From assembly GCA_026874595.1 (NCBI GenBank), contig CM049312.1, positions 75,565,429-75,629,428 of the forward strand: 64,000 nt of DNA. The letters run 5' to 3'. A program made the translations under genes and the position numbers. Shown here in pieces: positions 12,901 through 27,900 of this stretch. The stretch comes from Sipunculus nudus. Its lineage: Eukaryota > Annelida > Sipuncula > Golfingiida > Sipunculidae. The number at the start of each line of letters is the position of its first letter. Position 1 is the stretch's first letter. The notes under the pieces were generated by a model that made no database searches, was not told where the DNA came from, and saw only the letters and a list, made by a program, of their open reading frames with translations.

Positions 12901-15900
12901 AAAATAGATTTACCAGTTGCACATTCCATCATATGACTTAATACAATTTTTCAGACAATATTTTATTTTTTTCATTCCTCAAACGGGTCAAAACAAGATT
13001 CATTAGAGGACAGTTTTCTCCTATGCATGTCAAGTGTAGATGGCATCAATCATTATAACTACAAGAGATCATTCACCATCATATCATCATAATACATTTT
13101 GTTCAATATTAAATTATCACCAAGCAGGGGTACTTACCAGAATTTTGAAATTCCTTGTTGTTCTGAAACAGTGAAGAAAAACAGTTTGAAACATATATTT
13201 CAGAATGAGTATTATTTTATACTGAATACTAATTTGAATGGAAGAGGGAAAAGAATAGTTATTACTTCAGGGGCACCCCACTCAAAACCTCAGTATAAAT
13301 CTGAGGACCTTTTAAATACTACTGAGGACCATATCCATCAGATTTAATGGATCTCTGAATTAGTCACAACACTACATAAGTCCTTGAAAGGTGCTATGTA
13401 TTTCCTTTTACCTTAATATGCTAATCCCTGATTCTTTAGTTAACTTACATTTTTTTATCATAGATCTGGCTTGGTTAAGTAAATTTTTACTTTACTAGAC
13501 TGAACTATTATTATTTAGTTTTAACAAATTCTTTTATCAATGATCTGACCAAGTTAAATTAAGGCCATTAACTACATCAGGCCAATCCAAAGTTATTTAG
13601 TTTAAACTTAAATTTCTTTATCAAATATCTAGGTTAAATAAGTGTTCTTTTATGACCTATAGACTGATGGTACCTATGGCAATATCTTTCCAGTACTGTA
13701 TCATGTGTTCTGTCATTGCTCGCTGTAGTAATCGGTACTCCTTGGCATCAGCAAAGTCCTGTTTGTTATGTGTTGGCTCGAGCACCAGGTAGGGAATGTC
13801 TACAACACCTGAAAACACACACACATTAAACTTTTAAAGTGATGCAACTTTACCAGTAATATATTCCCTATAAATCTTTAAGAAAATTTCACAAAATCTG
13901 ACGCTCCTACCAGATAATCACCTAGTAATGTAATTTAGACCACCCCTGATGGGCACACTACTCTGCCAAAGAAAAAATTGGCTATATCATATTGGTACTA
14001 AAATCTGTAAACAGAGGTCAGCACAGCACCAGGCACCCAGCCTTCAAAATGATTGTTCATCTTAAGGTCAAATCATAGTGGCGCAGGTGGCAAAGCATAA
14101 CAAGTGACCCATGGGTCATGACGCTCAGCTGACAAGCATGACCTGTATTTAAAGACTGATGGTATACCATATGGTATCTGACCATACTTGGAAGATGGAA
14201 GGTTTGGGATGAAAAGTCTGACTTGAAATGCATCCACAACTTTTTTTAAGAAGCTGGTCCTGTGACACTGACCTTTGACCCTAAGACCTAAATATCAAAA
14301 GGTTTGTTCCTCTATTGACATGTAAGGTTTGGGATGATTATTTTGGCTTTAAGAATTAATTCTTGGAGGTGCAAACACACCCTGTAACTCAGAGAATATA
14401 GGCCACAGTGACCTAATTTCAGATCTGCAAGGAGATCTTTTTGGGACCTCTAAGACTGCATAGGGTTCATGTATCTAGCCCTTACAGTTACAATTTGTGC
14501 CCTGCTAACTGCCGGACGGCTGGCCAGACGGACAGATGGAAGGATGACGGACAAAGACCCATCGCTATAGCACAGCATGACTAAAAGTCAGCTGGGCTAA
14601 AAATCACTGAAACTGCACTGACAAAAGGATTTCTAAGGTGGCTAACTGGCAGACATAATGGATTTCTGACAAGTCTGACATTTGATATCACACATCCTCC
14701 AATAAGAGACGAAACCTGTAGCAAATTCTCCAAAGGATGATACAGTAATGAATGTCCAAAACAATTCAAAAGGCATTTTCAGGCCCTCATATTAGATTTA
14801 TAGATATGCAAATGTAAAAAGTGTAAGTCCAATATTTTTTATTATCACTTTGCTTTTCAATGGGATCAGCAGGGTAGGTAAACTGCAAAACCTGAAAGAA
14901 AAGAAATGCAGAAAGCATGACTAAAGGTCTTGTAATAACAAGTGACCGATGGGTCATGACGCTCAGCTGACAAACATGACCTGTATTTAAAGCCTTCCCC
15001 AACACCTGTCCTGCTATGGTATCAAAGGGCAAGCATAACAATAATTGCATAACTATAACATTATATGTGAACTGTTAGATTACTATTTAAGTGAAGGCCT
15101 TATATCAATTAACTGAGTGAAACTGGAAAACATTTTCGCTTTAAAATGCATCCTCAAGCTTTTCAAAGAAGTAGGTACTGTGACCTTGACCTCTGACCTT
15201 GACCTCAAAATAATTATGGTTTTTCCCCTGTTGGCAGGTGGGCTGCATGTGACAGATGAAAGGTTTGGGATGAAAGGTTTAGCTCAAAGTCCGTCCAAAA
15301 TGGTTTTCTAAGAAGTGGGTCCTGTGACTTACACATCTTACCTTGAGACCGAACAATAAATAATGTTCTTCCCCTGTTGGTTGATGATCCATACTTGGAA
15401 GATGGAAGGTTTGGGATGAAAAGTCTGACTTGAAATGCATCCACAACTTTTTTCAAGAAGCTGGTCCTGTGACATTGACCTTTGACCCTAAGACCTAAAT
15501 ATCAAAAGGTTTGTTCCTCTATTGACATGTAAGGTTTGGGATGATTATTTTGGCTATAAGAATTAATTCTGGGAGGTGCAAACACACCCCGTAACTCAGA
15601 GAATAAAGGTCACAGTGACCTAATTTCAGATCTGCAAGAAGATCTTTTTAGAACCTCTAAGACTGCATAGGGTTCATATATCTAACCCTTACAGTTTAAT
15701 TTTGTGCCCTGCTAATGGCCGAACGGCTGGCCGGACGGACAGACGGAAGGACGACGGACAAAGACCCATCGCTATAGCACAGCATGACTAAAAGTCAGCT
15801 GAGCTAAAAATCACTGAAACTGCACTGACAAAAGGATTTCTAAGGTGGCTAACTGGCAGACATAATGGATTTCTGACAAGTCTGACATTTGATATCACAC

Positions 15901-18900
15901 ATCCTCCAATAAAAGACCAAACTTGTAGCAAATTCTCCAAAGAATGTTACAGTAATGAATGTCTAAAACGATTTAAAAGACATTTTCAGGCCCTCATATT
16001 AGATTTATAGATATGCAAATGTAAAAAGTTTAAGTCCAATATTTTTTAATATCACTCTGCTTTTCAATGGGATCAGCAGGGTAGGTAAACTGCAAAACCT
16101 GAAAGAAAAGAAATGCAGAAAGCATGACTAAAAGTCTTGTAATAAAAAAAAAGCCATCCTAAATCCAGGTACACATCCACATATTATGAGAACAAACATT
16201 TGCTTTTATATCTGGTGATTTATATAAAAATATTCAGATATCTAGGAAACTAAGTTTATTGCTATGATTCCATAAAATAAACTGCAAAATGTTTCCATCT
16301 TCTTATAAATCAGTAGGTAAACCTTAATACTATACTCTCACAGTCTTAATGCCTGGCTGAAGCATTCCGGCAACAGTGTTTTTGTTATGCAGTAACGAGG
16401 TATTTATCACTCAGCCTTATCACTTAGCAGGCTGATACAAAAGAGAGTCATATGTCACCAGCATCACTCACAATTACAGCCACACAGTGAGATGTACCAT
16501 AACCAATGGTAAAATGTACAAGAAAAATAGAGATGGTCTACAAAATAAGTTATTGTGAACATCCCTGACCTATGACCTTGGCCTTTTGCCCACATATCAA
16601 CTGGATTCTTTTTAAACGATGGGTAACTACTAACCACTTACATCTGGCCGGGTGTAATTACTTGGCAACTAATGAGTGAATAACTTAGACCTGCAACCGT
16701 TAACCTCCTGACCAGCTGACCTCAAAATCAATTAGTTATTTCTTCATGCAAAAAGACCCATAAATATGAACTCAATTTTGAACTCAACATCAATAGGCTT
16801 CTTCCCCTATTGGTAGGTAAGCCATATATGACAGATGGAAAGTATAGATTGAAAAGTTTGCCCGAAAATGACTCCACGCAAGAAGAGGGTGCTGTGAACT
16901 TGACCTTTGACCTCAAAATCAACAGGTCTTTTCCCCTGTTGGCAGAGAAGCGATACCAGTGCTGAAAGGTTTGGAATGAAAGGTCTAGCTTAAAATGTGT
17001 CCACAACTTTTTCAAAAATGTGGATCCTGTCACCCTGACCTTTGACCTTGTGACCTCAACTTCTATAGGATTCTTCTCCCACTTAGTAGGTGAGCTATAT
17101 GTGAAAGATCAAAGAATTGGGATGAAAGGTTTGGCTTAAAATGCATCCACAGGCTTTTCAAAGAAGTTGGTTCTGTGACCTTGACCTTTGACCTTGTGAC
17201 CTCAAAATAATGATGGTTCTTCCCCTGTTGGTAGGTGAGCTGTATGTGAAAGATGGAAGGTTTGGGATGAAAATTTTGGCTAAAGAATTTTTTCTGGGGG
17301 GTGCAAACACACCCCATAACTTTGAGAATATAGGTCGCAAGGAGATCTTTTTAGAACCTCTAAGACTGCATAGGGTTCATGGCCATAGCCCCTACGGTTA
17401 CGATTTATGCCCTGCTAACTGACGGCCGGCCGGACGGACAGACGGAAGGACGACGGACAAAGACCCATCGCTATAACCCAGCATGACTGAAAGTCAACTG
17501 AGCTAAAAATCAAGTGCCAAGTGTCAGCAAGAGGGAAATATCTGTGACCCTACAGTGTATTCCACCATGGGGTATCCATCAATTTTTTCAGGCATTTTTT
17601 CACATATCTGATCTCTATTAACTGAAGATAACCTCTTGAAGCTTTCATAAAAATAGGCTAATCACAGAGTACACAGGTTGTTTGTTTTGTTTATAGTCAT
17701 ATGTTTATCACATGGGGGGGCAAAATAAATTAAAACACATTTAACAAGGACATCAGACAAACCAGAGTTCTGCAACTGGTGACCTTTCAACTTCTGCACA
17801 TGTGCAACCAACCACCTTCAGTCACATGGTTTTTTCTGTTTGTCAACACTGGAGCATGTAATGTTTACTAACAGCTTGTAGATAAAAAGGGTCATACATC
17901 CCTCAAAGAGGCGTTATAAGAACCTTTCCCAGCAGGAATTACCCCAGGTTCATTAATATGTATGCAGGGTAAGCCAGAAATCACATACTATCTACAGATA
18001 AGGCAGATGAATGGCTGGCTTTAATAAGTTATGTTTGCAATATTTATCACTGAATAAAACAGTTGGGCAAAACATCATATACTGCATAGTTAAATTTCTG
18101 GGACAGCAGTCTTTTGTTAGAATACTGTAGATTCAGATAATATCGTGGGCTTAAAATTTCGTGGTTTTTGTACAAAACGCATATCGTGGGGTATTTGAAT
18201 TCGTGGAAAGACAAAGAAAACTTTAGAAAATTATGGTTATTAATACCTCCATATGCGCAAGGAAGACGAGACCGATGTACACAGGTGGTTTGGCTCAGAT
18301 GCTTATCGCACGGTGCGCCTGTACCGCGGTCAATCAGGTAAGTGTTGAACAAACATGCTCCGCCCAACGCGAGCCTAACAAAGAATTAATCAGCTGTGAC
18401 CGACACGTGCTGGGCGATACATCGGCTGTTAGTTGTAACACCCGATACATCGGCTATCAGTTATAACACCTGATCACACCACGTTCACAGAAAACGTAAA
18501 TCATCACTTGACCGGAGGAAAAAAATAAACGGGACCGTCCACATGAAGGTTTTTAACTTTTTTTTATCTAGGCGGTAGTCACATGTGGCGCCTGTAAATC
18601 CCTGATGGGGCGGTGAGACGAGACACGGTTCGTTCGTCATTCAACATGTCAGCTATATTTGGAGATTATAAAGAAATAATTTGCCTAATGGTATTCGGTG
18701 ACGCTTACTTACGCTAACATATATATGTACCACTATCGGCAATATTCGGAAAAGTACCGCCTTATTCGGAATAAGTGCTCTTTCGCGTCCCGCGGTAATC
18801 GCGGTAATGCAAATGAGTTTACACGGCCCTTGTCTTTTGGACCAATAGGTAGCGTAAGTCTCGTTTAATATCTATTGAAAGAAGGTTGAAAAGGACGGTT

Positions 18901-21900
18901 CCGAAAAAGCCGTGCCTCGGTAGCTATGGTTACGAACATTGGAACTTATGTACCGTTCTTGGCGTGTCAGAACTACCGCTTTGCTCGACAGAAATGTGGT
19001 ATTGTTCTTGAATTTTTCATCCGAAATGCTGATAAGAGGAAAATACGTTTTCAGTTTAAATTATACTTTGGTATTGTTTTATTGTAAAGATATCAGGGGG
19101 CCGTGTTCGTACGATATTAGGGGAAATAATTTAATTGACAAAAGAATATTTATAAATCCCGTATTTTTATAGTAATTTACGAAAAGCAATTCAGTGCATT
19201 TAATGATTGTATCAAAAACAATCATAAAAAAAGTAATAAACAATTTTTGTATCTTTATTGAAAATTCGGCCAGCGGTAACAATTATAAATATAAAGTCGA
19301 CCACCAGCTGCCGTTGAGATACCGTATATCCTCTGACCGTGTGATTTTTTGATCGTTGGAATCATGAATTCGTGGATTATCTTGATCCACGAAAACCACG
19401 AAAATAAAATCCCAACTAATATTTCTGAATCTACAGTATGTAAATTGAGGGTGATGGGAGTAAGAAACACCTCGTGACAAATGTTGTTTGGGTGTTGGTA
19501 CCAAACAAATTTTAAAAATAATTCATCAATTTGAATGAAAATGATATCATTCTTTATCACAGAGAGCCCATATAATTCATTCATATTATTCTTGTCATAC
19601 AATGAATATATCATCTAGTTGGCTTCGCATTCGCAAGGTTATATATTCACAATTTTCACTTCTTCAGCGTTTTGCAAGGGTTTCATTTTTGCAATTTATC
19701 ATACAGTAAGGCCAGACTTTTTTAATTTTTCGGTTTACAAACCGGCCGACCTCCGATATCCTCATTTCAGAAAAAAAATAAAATTGGCATTTTGACTTTT
19801 TTCCCTTTTATATTGCGTCGCTGAATCCAACATGGTTGTTGACAAATGAAATGTTCAGTGACCTTGTGTATTTGATCACCTCAAACGTTAGAACTCTTAT
19901 GATTGGCCAATAAGGTCACTTTCGTAATGACAGATGGAGGGTTTAAGCCAATCACAATAGGGTATCCTTGGGCCATAAATGCAATTGATTGGCCATCACG
20001 TAGTCAAAAGATTCAGCAGGGAAATTGAGAATTCTTGGAGAGTTTTCAAAGTTTGTTTTCTGCACTACAGTACATTTTTAAACCAGCGTTTATGTCATAT
20101 TTACCTCCTTAAACATATTTGTTTTAAATAGATGTGAACTAGAAAAGAAAATTAGTTTGGTTGCATAGCGGCTTTACCAGCTTGCCACTGTTAATAACTG
20201 GCTGGATATACAAACAAATTTACTTCTAACACTAATTATTGCACTCAAAGTCAGACGCTATTTATTACTGCAAATTGCCTAAGTTTCACAAGTTTACTCT
20301 TTAAAAATATTATAACTTGTCAAAAGTTAAAAACGTAGTCTTGTAATGCTTTAAAGAAAATTACCGAACAGATGAAATTATATACTGCACGAGGTCGTCA
20401 TGTATTCTTTGAAAACTCCAGGAATTCTCAGGGTTTCTGCAGGATTTCCGACTATCTGTAGTGTTAGTGGCGCGGGTTTACGTGAAGCGTAGGCTTTGCG
20501 GGTATTTTTAAAGTCAATACAAAAGCAAGCTAAAATGAAAGCCATTTAAAATGCAGAAACTTTGAAAGGATTCATTTAATTGTTCCAAACGGATGTGATG
20601 GAAGCTTTGATGTGTATGGATGCCACTATAGCAATACCGGACTGACAGTGGCCAAGTGACGGCATATTAATTTAATTGAGTACGGTACGTGCTGTCACGG
20701 CCGTGGTAAGAAATGCAGATCTTTATTAATAAATAAAGATTATTAATACTTTTTAAACTTTTGAAATAGTTGAATTATTCAATGTGATCTCCAATGAAAA
20801 CGTCACTTTATTAGCAGTTTTTGTATATTCAAATGTGATCTCCAACAGAAATTTCACTTTATTAGCAGTTGTATATTCAAAGGACTATCAAACATGCGCA
20901 ACACAAAAAAAGGAAAGGTCATGGTCATGAATCAAACCACTCCTACTCCGAGTTCCATGGTGTTGACATTTGATAATATAATAGGCGAATAACTGCAAGT
21001 TGCATATTGTCATTGATATTGTCATTCACGACTGAAAAATAAAAATTGCAATCTATCATGCTAGCAGTGAATATTTAGTTTTCTCCTTGCATATATGACA
21101 AAAATATATTATTTTGTATTTGTATAAGTATTTGACTGGTCTTTAATTTGTAAATCTTTATAAAATAGGCAAGTCACTTGGCAGGGACAGTGACTGAAGT
21201 TTTATTTCAGGTGTGTATGAAATCATATATAACTTAATAAGTTTTACTGTTTAAACTTTTTATTTGTCATTATTTTACCTTCGCTGACATTTGAATGGCT
21301 TGAAATAACATGGCACACGCATAATTCATGTGGAAAACTCAAGAGGATGATAATATTTTAATTTTTATATATTATTCATATATTTTATACAGGTTTATAT
21401 AGTGCCATTTGAAAATGAATTTTATAACCCAACTGTACAATACAGGATTCACAAACACCAGTATCCAGGTTTGTTCCATTTTTTTTTTTTTTTCCTACCT
21501 CCTACCTATCACTTTTGTCAAACATGTTCGTAAACCAAAGAATTAAAAAAGTCTGGCCTAACTTACAGTGCACCATGTACATAACCAATATTTTATCAAT
21601 TACCTTATATGCACACTAAATCTTAACAATTTTGTGAGGAACTAAGGAAACAATGAACAAGTGGAATTCTTCATGCAACAGTGGCAGATATAAAAAACAA
21701 CTGATTTTATTTAAATTATCAATTTTTTAATTATGGATAACATAATATGTATGCTAGTATTGCTGCTACCACTTGGCTATTGAATTAATTACTGTTCACC
21801 TGTTCAGATGTGACGTCTTATTTACAAAGGTTTTCTTTTTGTGGTAATTTCAAATTTGCATTTCCATATCACACGTTTGAAACCCTTAAAAAATAAGCTA

Positions 21901-24900
21901 ACCTCTGTGTACTGTCATATACTGTCACTTTAAAGGGATAGAAATTCTTCAGTTGCCTCAAAGATTATAACACAAAAACCAAGTAAGGCCAGTATTTAAA
22001 TACAGTAGAACCTTGAATATCTGAATAGTTTGAGGGACATAAAATTTGTTTGATTATTTGAGGTTACAGGTATGCAAGGTACGCAGTTTTTCTATAAGCA
22101 TACTAAACTATTTACACAGGCCGGTACACATGAGCATATCAAGGTTAAAAGCCATTAAAATTAATTAGATCAGGCCTTTTGTTTTCTTCACAGCTGAGTA
22201 AACGCCACTCAATCAGTATCCTGGGAGTCGCATTCAGTAATTTGGAAATAATATTTTTTCCGCAGGTCATATTTCTACTTTTCGGTGAATAGAAATAAAT
22301 TTTGGTTCCTCAATTTAAATTTTTGGGGAAATTTGAGGTTCTACTTTAGTATTTAAATCACTTACCTATAATGCCTTTGCACACATCAGAGCCCTCCAGC
22401 TGAGGTCCCGTGTGTTGATACATTTTGATTAGCCGGCTACAATTATAGAAGAACAGACCGTCTTGATAGCGGCTGTCCAAATTCACACCAAAGATGAAAT
22501 TCAAAGTTTTTGGCTCCTTCAGGGATCGGGTTTTTCGCTCAGAAATTTGCTTCTTCAGCTGTGCCTCTTTCCGTAACTCCATACTTTGTGTCTGTGCTTT
22601 CCGCAACTCTGCCTGCAATTTCAGATTAATTTCCTATATGATTAAACCAGCATAAAATGTTACACCTTTTCTTTTATGTAACAAATTCACAGTCCATCGA
22701 TTTTAATGGAAGCATTTTCTGTTTTCATTGAGTTTCCATGCAAATCCAAATCAAATACTACTGATGAAAATTTAAATAATGGAGAAGCATTTAAAAAATT
22801 AAAAAGCCACTCATTTACATAATTTTCCTACATAAACTTGCCATTTATGATGCAATTTTTAAAAATTTGGATATGCTTTTGATTTCTAAGTGCTTTATTC
22901 ATTTAAAATAACCAAAAACTGTATCCAACTGATCCAGTTACAGAACTTTTAGTTCCACAAAGGAACAGCAGGTGTCGACAAACAGCAAGAATATCAGTTG
23001 CTGTTTCATGCAACAGGGGGCAGCACCTGGCCTTCCAGATGCCATGTGATGACATGCAGCTAGAGGCTGAAATCAGAAGCAAGTCTATTTCTTCCAATGG
23101 TCTATGATAAGGATCTTCTTGAATACAGACAATATAAATTAACATTACAAACGAAGCTATGAAATGTTACAACTGAACAAAATAGATTTACCATGTTCAT
23201 ACATAAGTATAACAAAACAGCTTTGCCATTTGCTACTTTAATACTTTTACTTACATTAAATTTTATTTTTTTAAAGCTTACCCTTTGTTCTCTACTGGAT
23301 CCTGTGCCGTATTTGTTTTCAAGATCCCTACAATATACACATACAGAAATAGATACAGCACAAGCAGAATGACATCAGCTGTATACAACATAAAACATTA
23401 TTATGGTGAAGTGGAAGGGATCCTCAGAAAATTAAAATCTGCCAAAACTCACCACAGTGGATTTTACTTGGTAATAGCAATATAAGTGACTAAACTGCAC
23501 CTGACAAAACAAGGTTTACTCTTAAATCACATAACACTTAAGTCAATTAAAATTTGTCAAAATTTTATAGGCTTCATATGAACTCTTGTTTATATATGAT
23601 TGTGTAACCTACAAAATTCATTTCATGAATATGTGATTTATTCATTCACCACACGGTGAAGCGAGCAAACAGATCTGATCTGTGAGGCTTTTAAAAGATG
23701 CAGCATGTCTTCTTTTTTCCGAGGAGCCAATACAGATGATGATTTTGGGATCAAAACTGTATCTCAAAGACGAAACATTGGTTGGAAAGAATTTACAAAT
23801 TTCAAAAGGCTATGTGACAATAATTTTACTTACTTATATGCTGTGTTTGTCCTTATGAACTAGTTTCACTTGCTAAAGTGCATATAATTTATAAATGTAT
23901 TATGATAATACAAGGCATTTCACGATGAAGCAGTTCTATCTAATCAGAGATTAACAAGACTAGGGTTAATCCATAAATGTTCCATCTGATAATGGTATTA
24001 ACCAAACTAATAACACTAGCATGCATTTTGATCTCTGTCACCTAGCTTGTGACATTCAGGTTTTGGTGTAAATAAAATGGCAGCTGCAAGAGCAGTTTTG
24101 CCAAACTAGGAGAAGAAACCTGTCAAGGTTCAATTAGGGGAACACAGAAGAAACACAAAAGTACTCTTAGGACATCGTCCAGGTGAGAAACTATGTGCAG
24201 AGAGATATGAACATTTGGCAAAATATAGGGCAGTATAACACATTTCATAGGCCAAACCCAAAACCACACATTACAGTAGAATAATCAGTTATTTTCATGC
24301 TGGATGAGCATGTGGGTCTATGCATTACTTCAGTCTCGTTCTATTTATCTGCTTGTGCCCTCTAACCAGCCAAAACAGTGCATGATAGCTCCATGACTTA
24401 GTAACTGTGGTGAAAACAAAATTAATTGTTTAACTGACACATTCCTGGTGGGGAGCCGTGACACAGGCGGGATATGGCTTATTCCCCCTTTCTTATCTGC
24501 TTCACACTTTCTGAATGTAAAGGTTTGCGCTCTCTCCACCAGGTGTCTCTCTCTTCAATGCTGACTGTTAAAGAGTGACATCTGGTGTAGACTGTGACAA
24601 TTATTCTAATCTGGTCACAACACTGCTGACTACATCTACTGACATCACGTCAGCCATTACCACCAAGCACATAAATATCTGATGTTCTCTTGTGATTCTG
24701 TTTACTAAGTTTTAAAACATCTCTAGTCTGTATTTTGATGTACTCACTTGTACTTGCTTTCTGCTTCTCTGGCTTTGTGATCAGCTAAAAAAAACCAGAA
24801 ATACACATTCAGAGGGAATGCTTTAACTCACCACTTTCACACAACAGGTGTACACTAGGGCTGAAAGGAGTACTCCTGTCCGGTAATACCGTAGATCCCC

Positions 24901-27900
24901 TTTTAATCACCGCGGCCATAAAAAGGTGATCTACAGTACTTACCCAGTACTTGAGTTCCAAAATTTGGACTGGAGTACTAACTCATTCACTACAACAGGG
25001 CTTTAATCCTATGCCAGGCAATTAAACAGAGGTCCTTAATGTCATTTTATGTCATGTTTCTATTGTTACATTCATACCAATTACATATAAAATACCTGTT
25101 TTTATATTTATTCTTTTATTTTTGAGATAATTAATTCATCAAATTTAAACATATTTTTCACCAGGTGAACTAATGTCAATTTATATCTGTACATAATTAC
25201 CATGGCACAAGCACTCAAATTCAAGATGGGTAATGCCTGTCGAGCACTAGAGTCTAAAATTTAGTAACTGTTTCAGCCCAAGTTTATGCAAATGATGTTA
25301 TTAATTAAGGACTCATCAAGCATACAATATATGTTTGCTGCAATGTTAATATTCACATTACATCTCAGATTGTCAAATATGAGTCAAAATAGGAAGTATT
25401 AAAATTGGTTCTTCTATTGATCAGTATGTATTTTTTTCTTAAACTGTGCATAACCCAAGTTATTTTGTGAGTAGTTACAGAGCATGGATGAAAACACTTA
25501 TGCCATGAAGATAACCAGACATGCCTTGATTTTCATGAATGTTCATCAAAGTTCAACTGAATATGATGGGCCTTAATGTTCATGTTTTTTAAATCAGACA
25601 GAATATAACAAGATAAGTAACTGTTACGGTTACATATTAACCCAATAAGAATAAAGAAATCTTTACATTATAACCAGAGAAGACAAACCAAGAACAGACA
25701 TGTCTAAATGACAAAAAGTTTGTGAATAAATGAGTGATGTAACAAAAATAATCAGGTTTAAATCACAACAGATCAAATATTAAGGGTATTCAGGACATAA
25801 ATAGGGATTCATGATTATTCATAACTAATATTAGTACTGTAATTGGAGAAGAATCCTCATGAATGTTAAATTTATTTATATTCATGAATATTAATATCCT
25901 TACTGTTGTGATGGGCTGATGATCAGATTATAATTAATAATCGGTCAGGTTGATGCAAATGACCAGATGACTTATCTTGCAGTGCCATAATCGATTACAA
26001 ATTTTTCACATAACTTAGGCTTTGTGATGAGGAAATATGTGCTTTTATATACATTATGCAAGCAAACTAGAGAAAAGTCTGCATTTACTAAAAATCTAAA
26101 TTCCTAAGTTACTATATAGACATATAGGCTACAGAATTATGACGTTATTAGCCTAAATGTAAGCCTACATATCAGTTAAGATGATGTACCAGTCCGTATA
26201 TGGTTCGAAAGCTTATACTTCTAAACAAACAATTATTTCTGATTATTGGTTAGTACAGGTCAACCAATTTTTACTGATGATCGTTCATGAAATTACAATG
26301 GATTCTAAAGACCACCTTACTGTATATGATCCCCACACAAACCTGCTTTTGCTTCCTCTTGGGACTTTTTCACCTCATTTTCAGACCTTGTCTTGAAACG
26401 TGTTGATGAGAATTTGTACATGCGTGGCTTAAACACTGTGTCTGCTAGACGTTTTGTCCGGACTTTTTTGCCCTGTATATAGATTTTCATCCTTGGGTCG
26501 ATGTATAAGATAGATACATATGCTCGAAATGACCTCTTCTCTGGCATCAACCTATATAAATATAATTATTTATAAATTCATACAATCCTACACTCAAAAA
26601 CATGTTTAATTCATTTAATATCAAATTTTTTTTCTAACATTATAAAGATTAATTAAATAGTGTATGAGATAGACATAGTAGGAACCAGGCTTACAAAATT
26701 TTTCTGGTAATCACCTTGATTTTTACTTAAGAAGTATGTGCAGCAGTAAGTTCTGTAAATGTAAGCATACTTGTACTTTCTATGAAATATATTTAGCATA
26801 ATTCAGGATAATAAAATGTACATAAAAATAAAGACTGAATTAATATGTAAAGGATATACTAAGTTAAATCATGAAGGTACTGAAATTGTGACATAAATAT
26901 GATACATGAGAAAGTAGACATAACATGATCTGATATTTTCCCTGTACTGACAGCTATGAAATTCATACACAAAAGCACACAAGCAGAGAAATGAGCTCCA
27001 TTTAGCACCCAAGGACATCCATTAAAAGCAAGGTCAAGTAATTTAATGTCCCATTCATTTGCACATCAGTGTACACAATATACCAACAAAAATATTTTTA
27101 AACCTCTTACTGTAGGACTTATAGGAGGTGATGAGTTTATTACTATATCCATATTTGGGTTAAAATTTTTGATGGGTGGACCTATTCAGGTTTCTATGTG
27201 TGCAAAACCATCGATTTCAAAGTAAAAATAAAAATTTTATTTTCGCAATTTTCTGTTTGCGATAGATCTCGATTGTGGCTGATTTTCAAAAGCTGAAATG
27301 TTAGTACGATGATAGTCCTAGATCACAGATTTGCACCTCATATTTATTTTTTGACCTTATACCCTTGGTTGTATGTTCCATAGCCTATTCCCCATAAGCG
27401 CTAATTTGCGAGCCTCGTGGTAGGGGGTCCAGTAATCGAATAACAGTACATCCCGAAGATGGTGTACAAGATCAATTACCTAATAGCATAGTATATCAAT
27501 GGCAAGAATGAACACTTTTTGACTGCCTGCAATGAACCACAGTTCATGAATGGTTCAAATATTAAGGCATGGGCACTTTTTCAATTATTGTACACTGATG
27601 TGCAGCTGATTGTGAGACAAGAAATTAGCTAACAGGCTGAGAACAAAATAATAAATGAAGAAGCTGAAAAGACTATAGTCTGTGCCACCAAGTTTGCCCA
27701 TCGGTTTTTGGTGATATTTATTTTAAAAAAATCAAATTATTTTGAAATATACTGAAATATACCTATTTTTGTCACAATATCTTTACTGAAGTGACGTGGT
27801 AAAGGACACATTTTGAAAGACATGATTGAACTGAACACTGGGTACAGTAAAATATGATAAAATAAATTGTCTGCTAAGAGACACCAAGCTACACTGAGGA

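Noticed and set aside
19255-19614. 119-codon minus-strand frame
   Set aside because: Crosses the right end of the TA-flanked element; chance frame.
22903-23145. 80-codon minus-strand frame between MORC2 exons 11 and 12
   Set aside because: Does not fit MORC2, breaks phase if included, no family recognised.
24345-24600. tRNA-derived SINE in intron 10
   Set aside because: Some box-like motifs but no convincing A/B box pair or tail.
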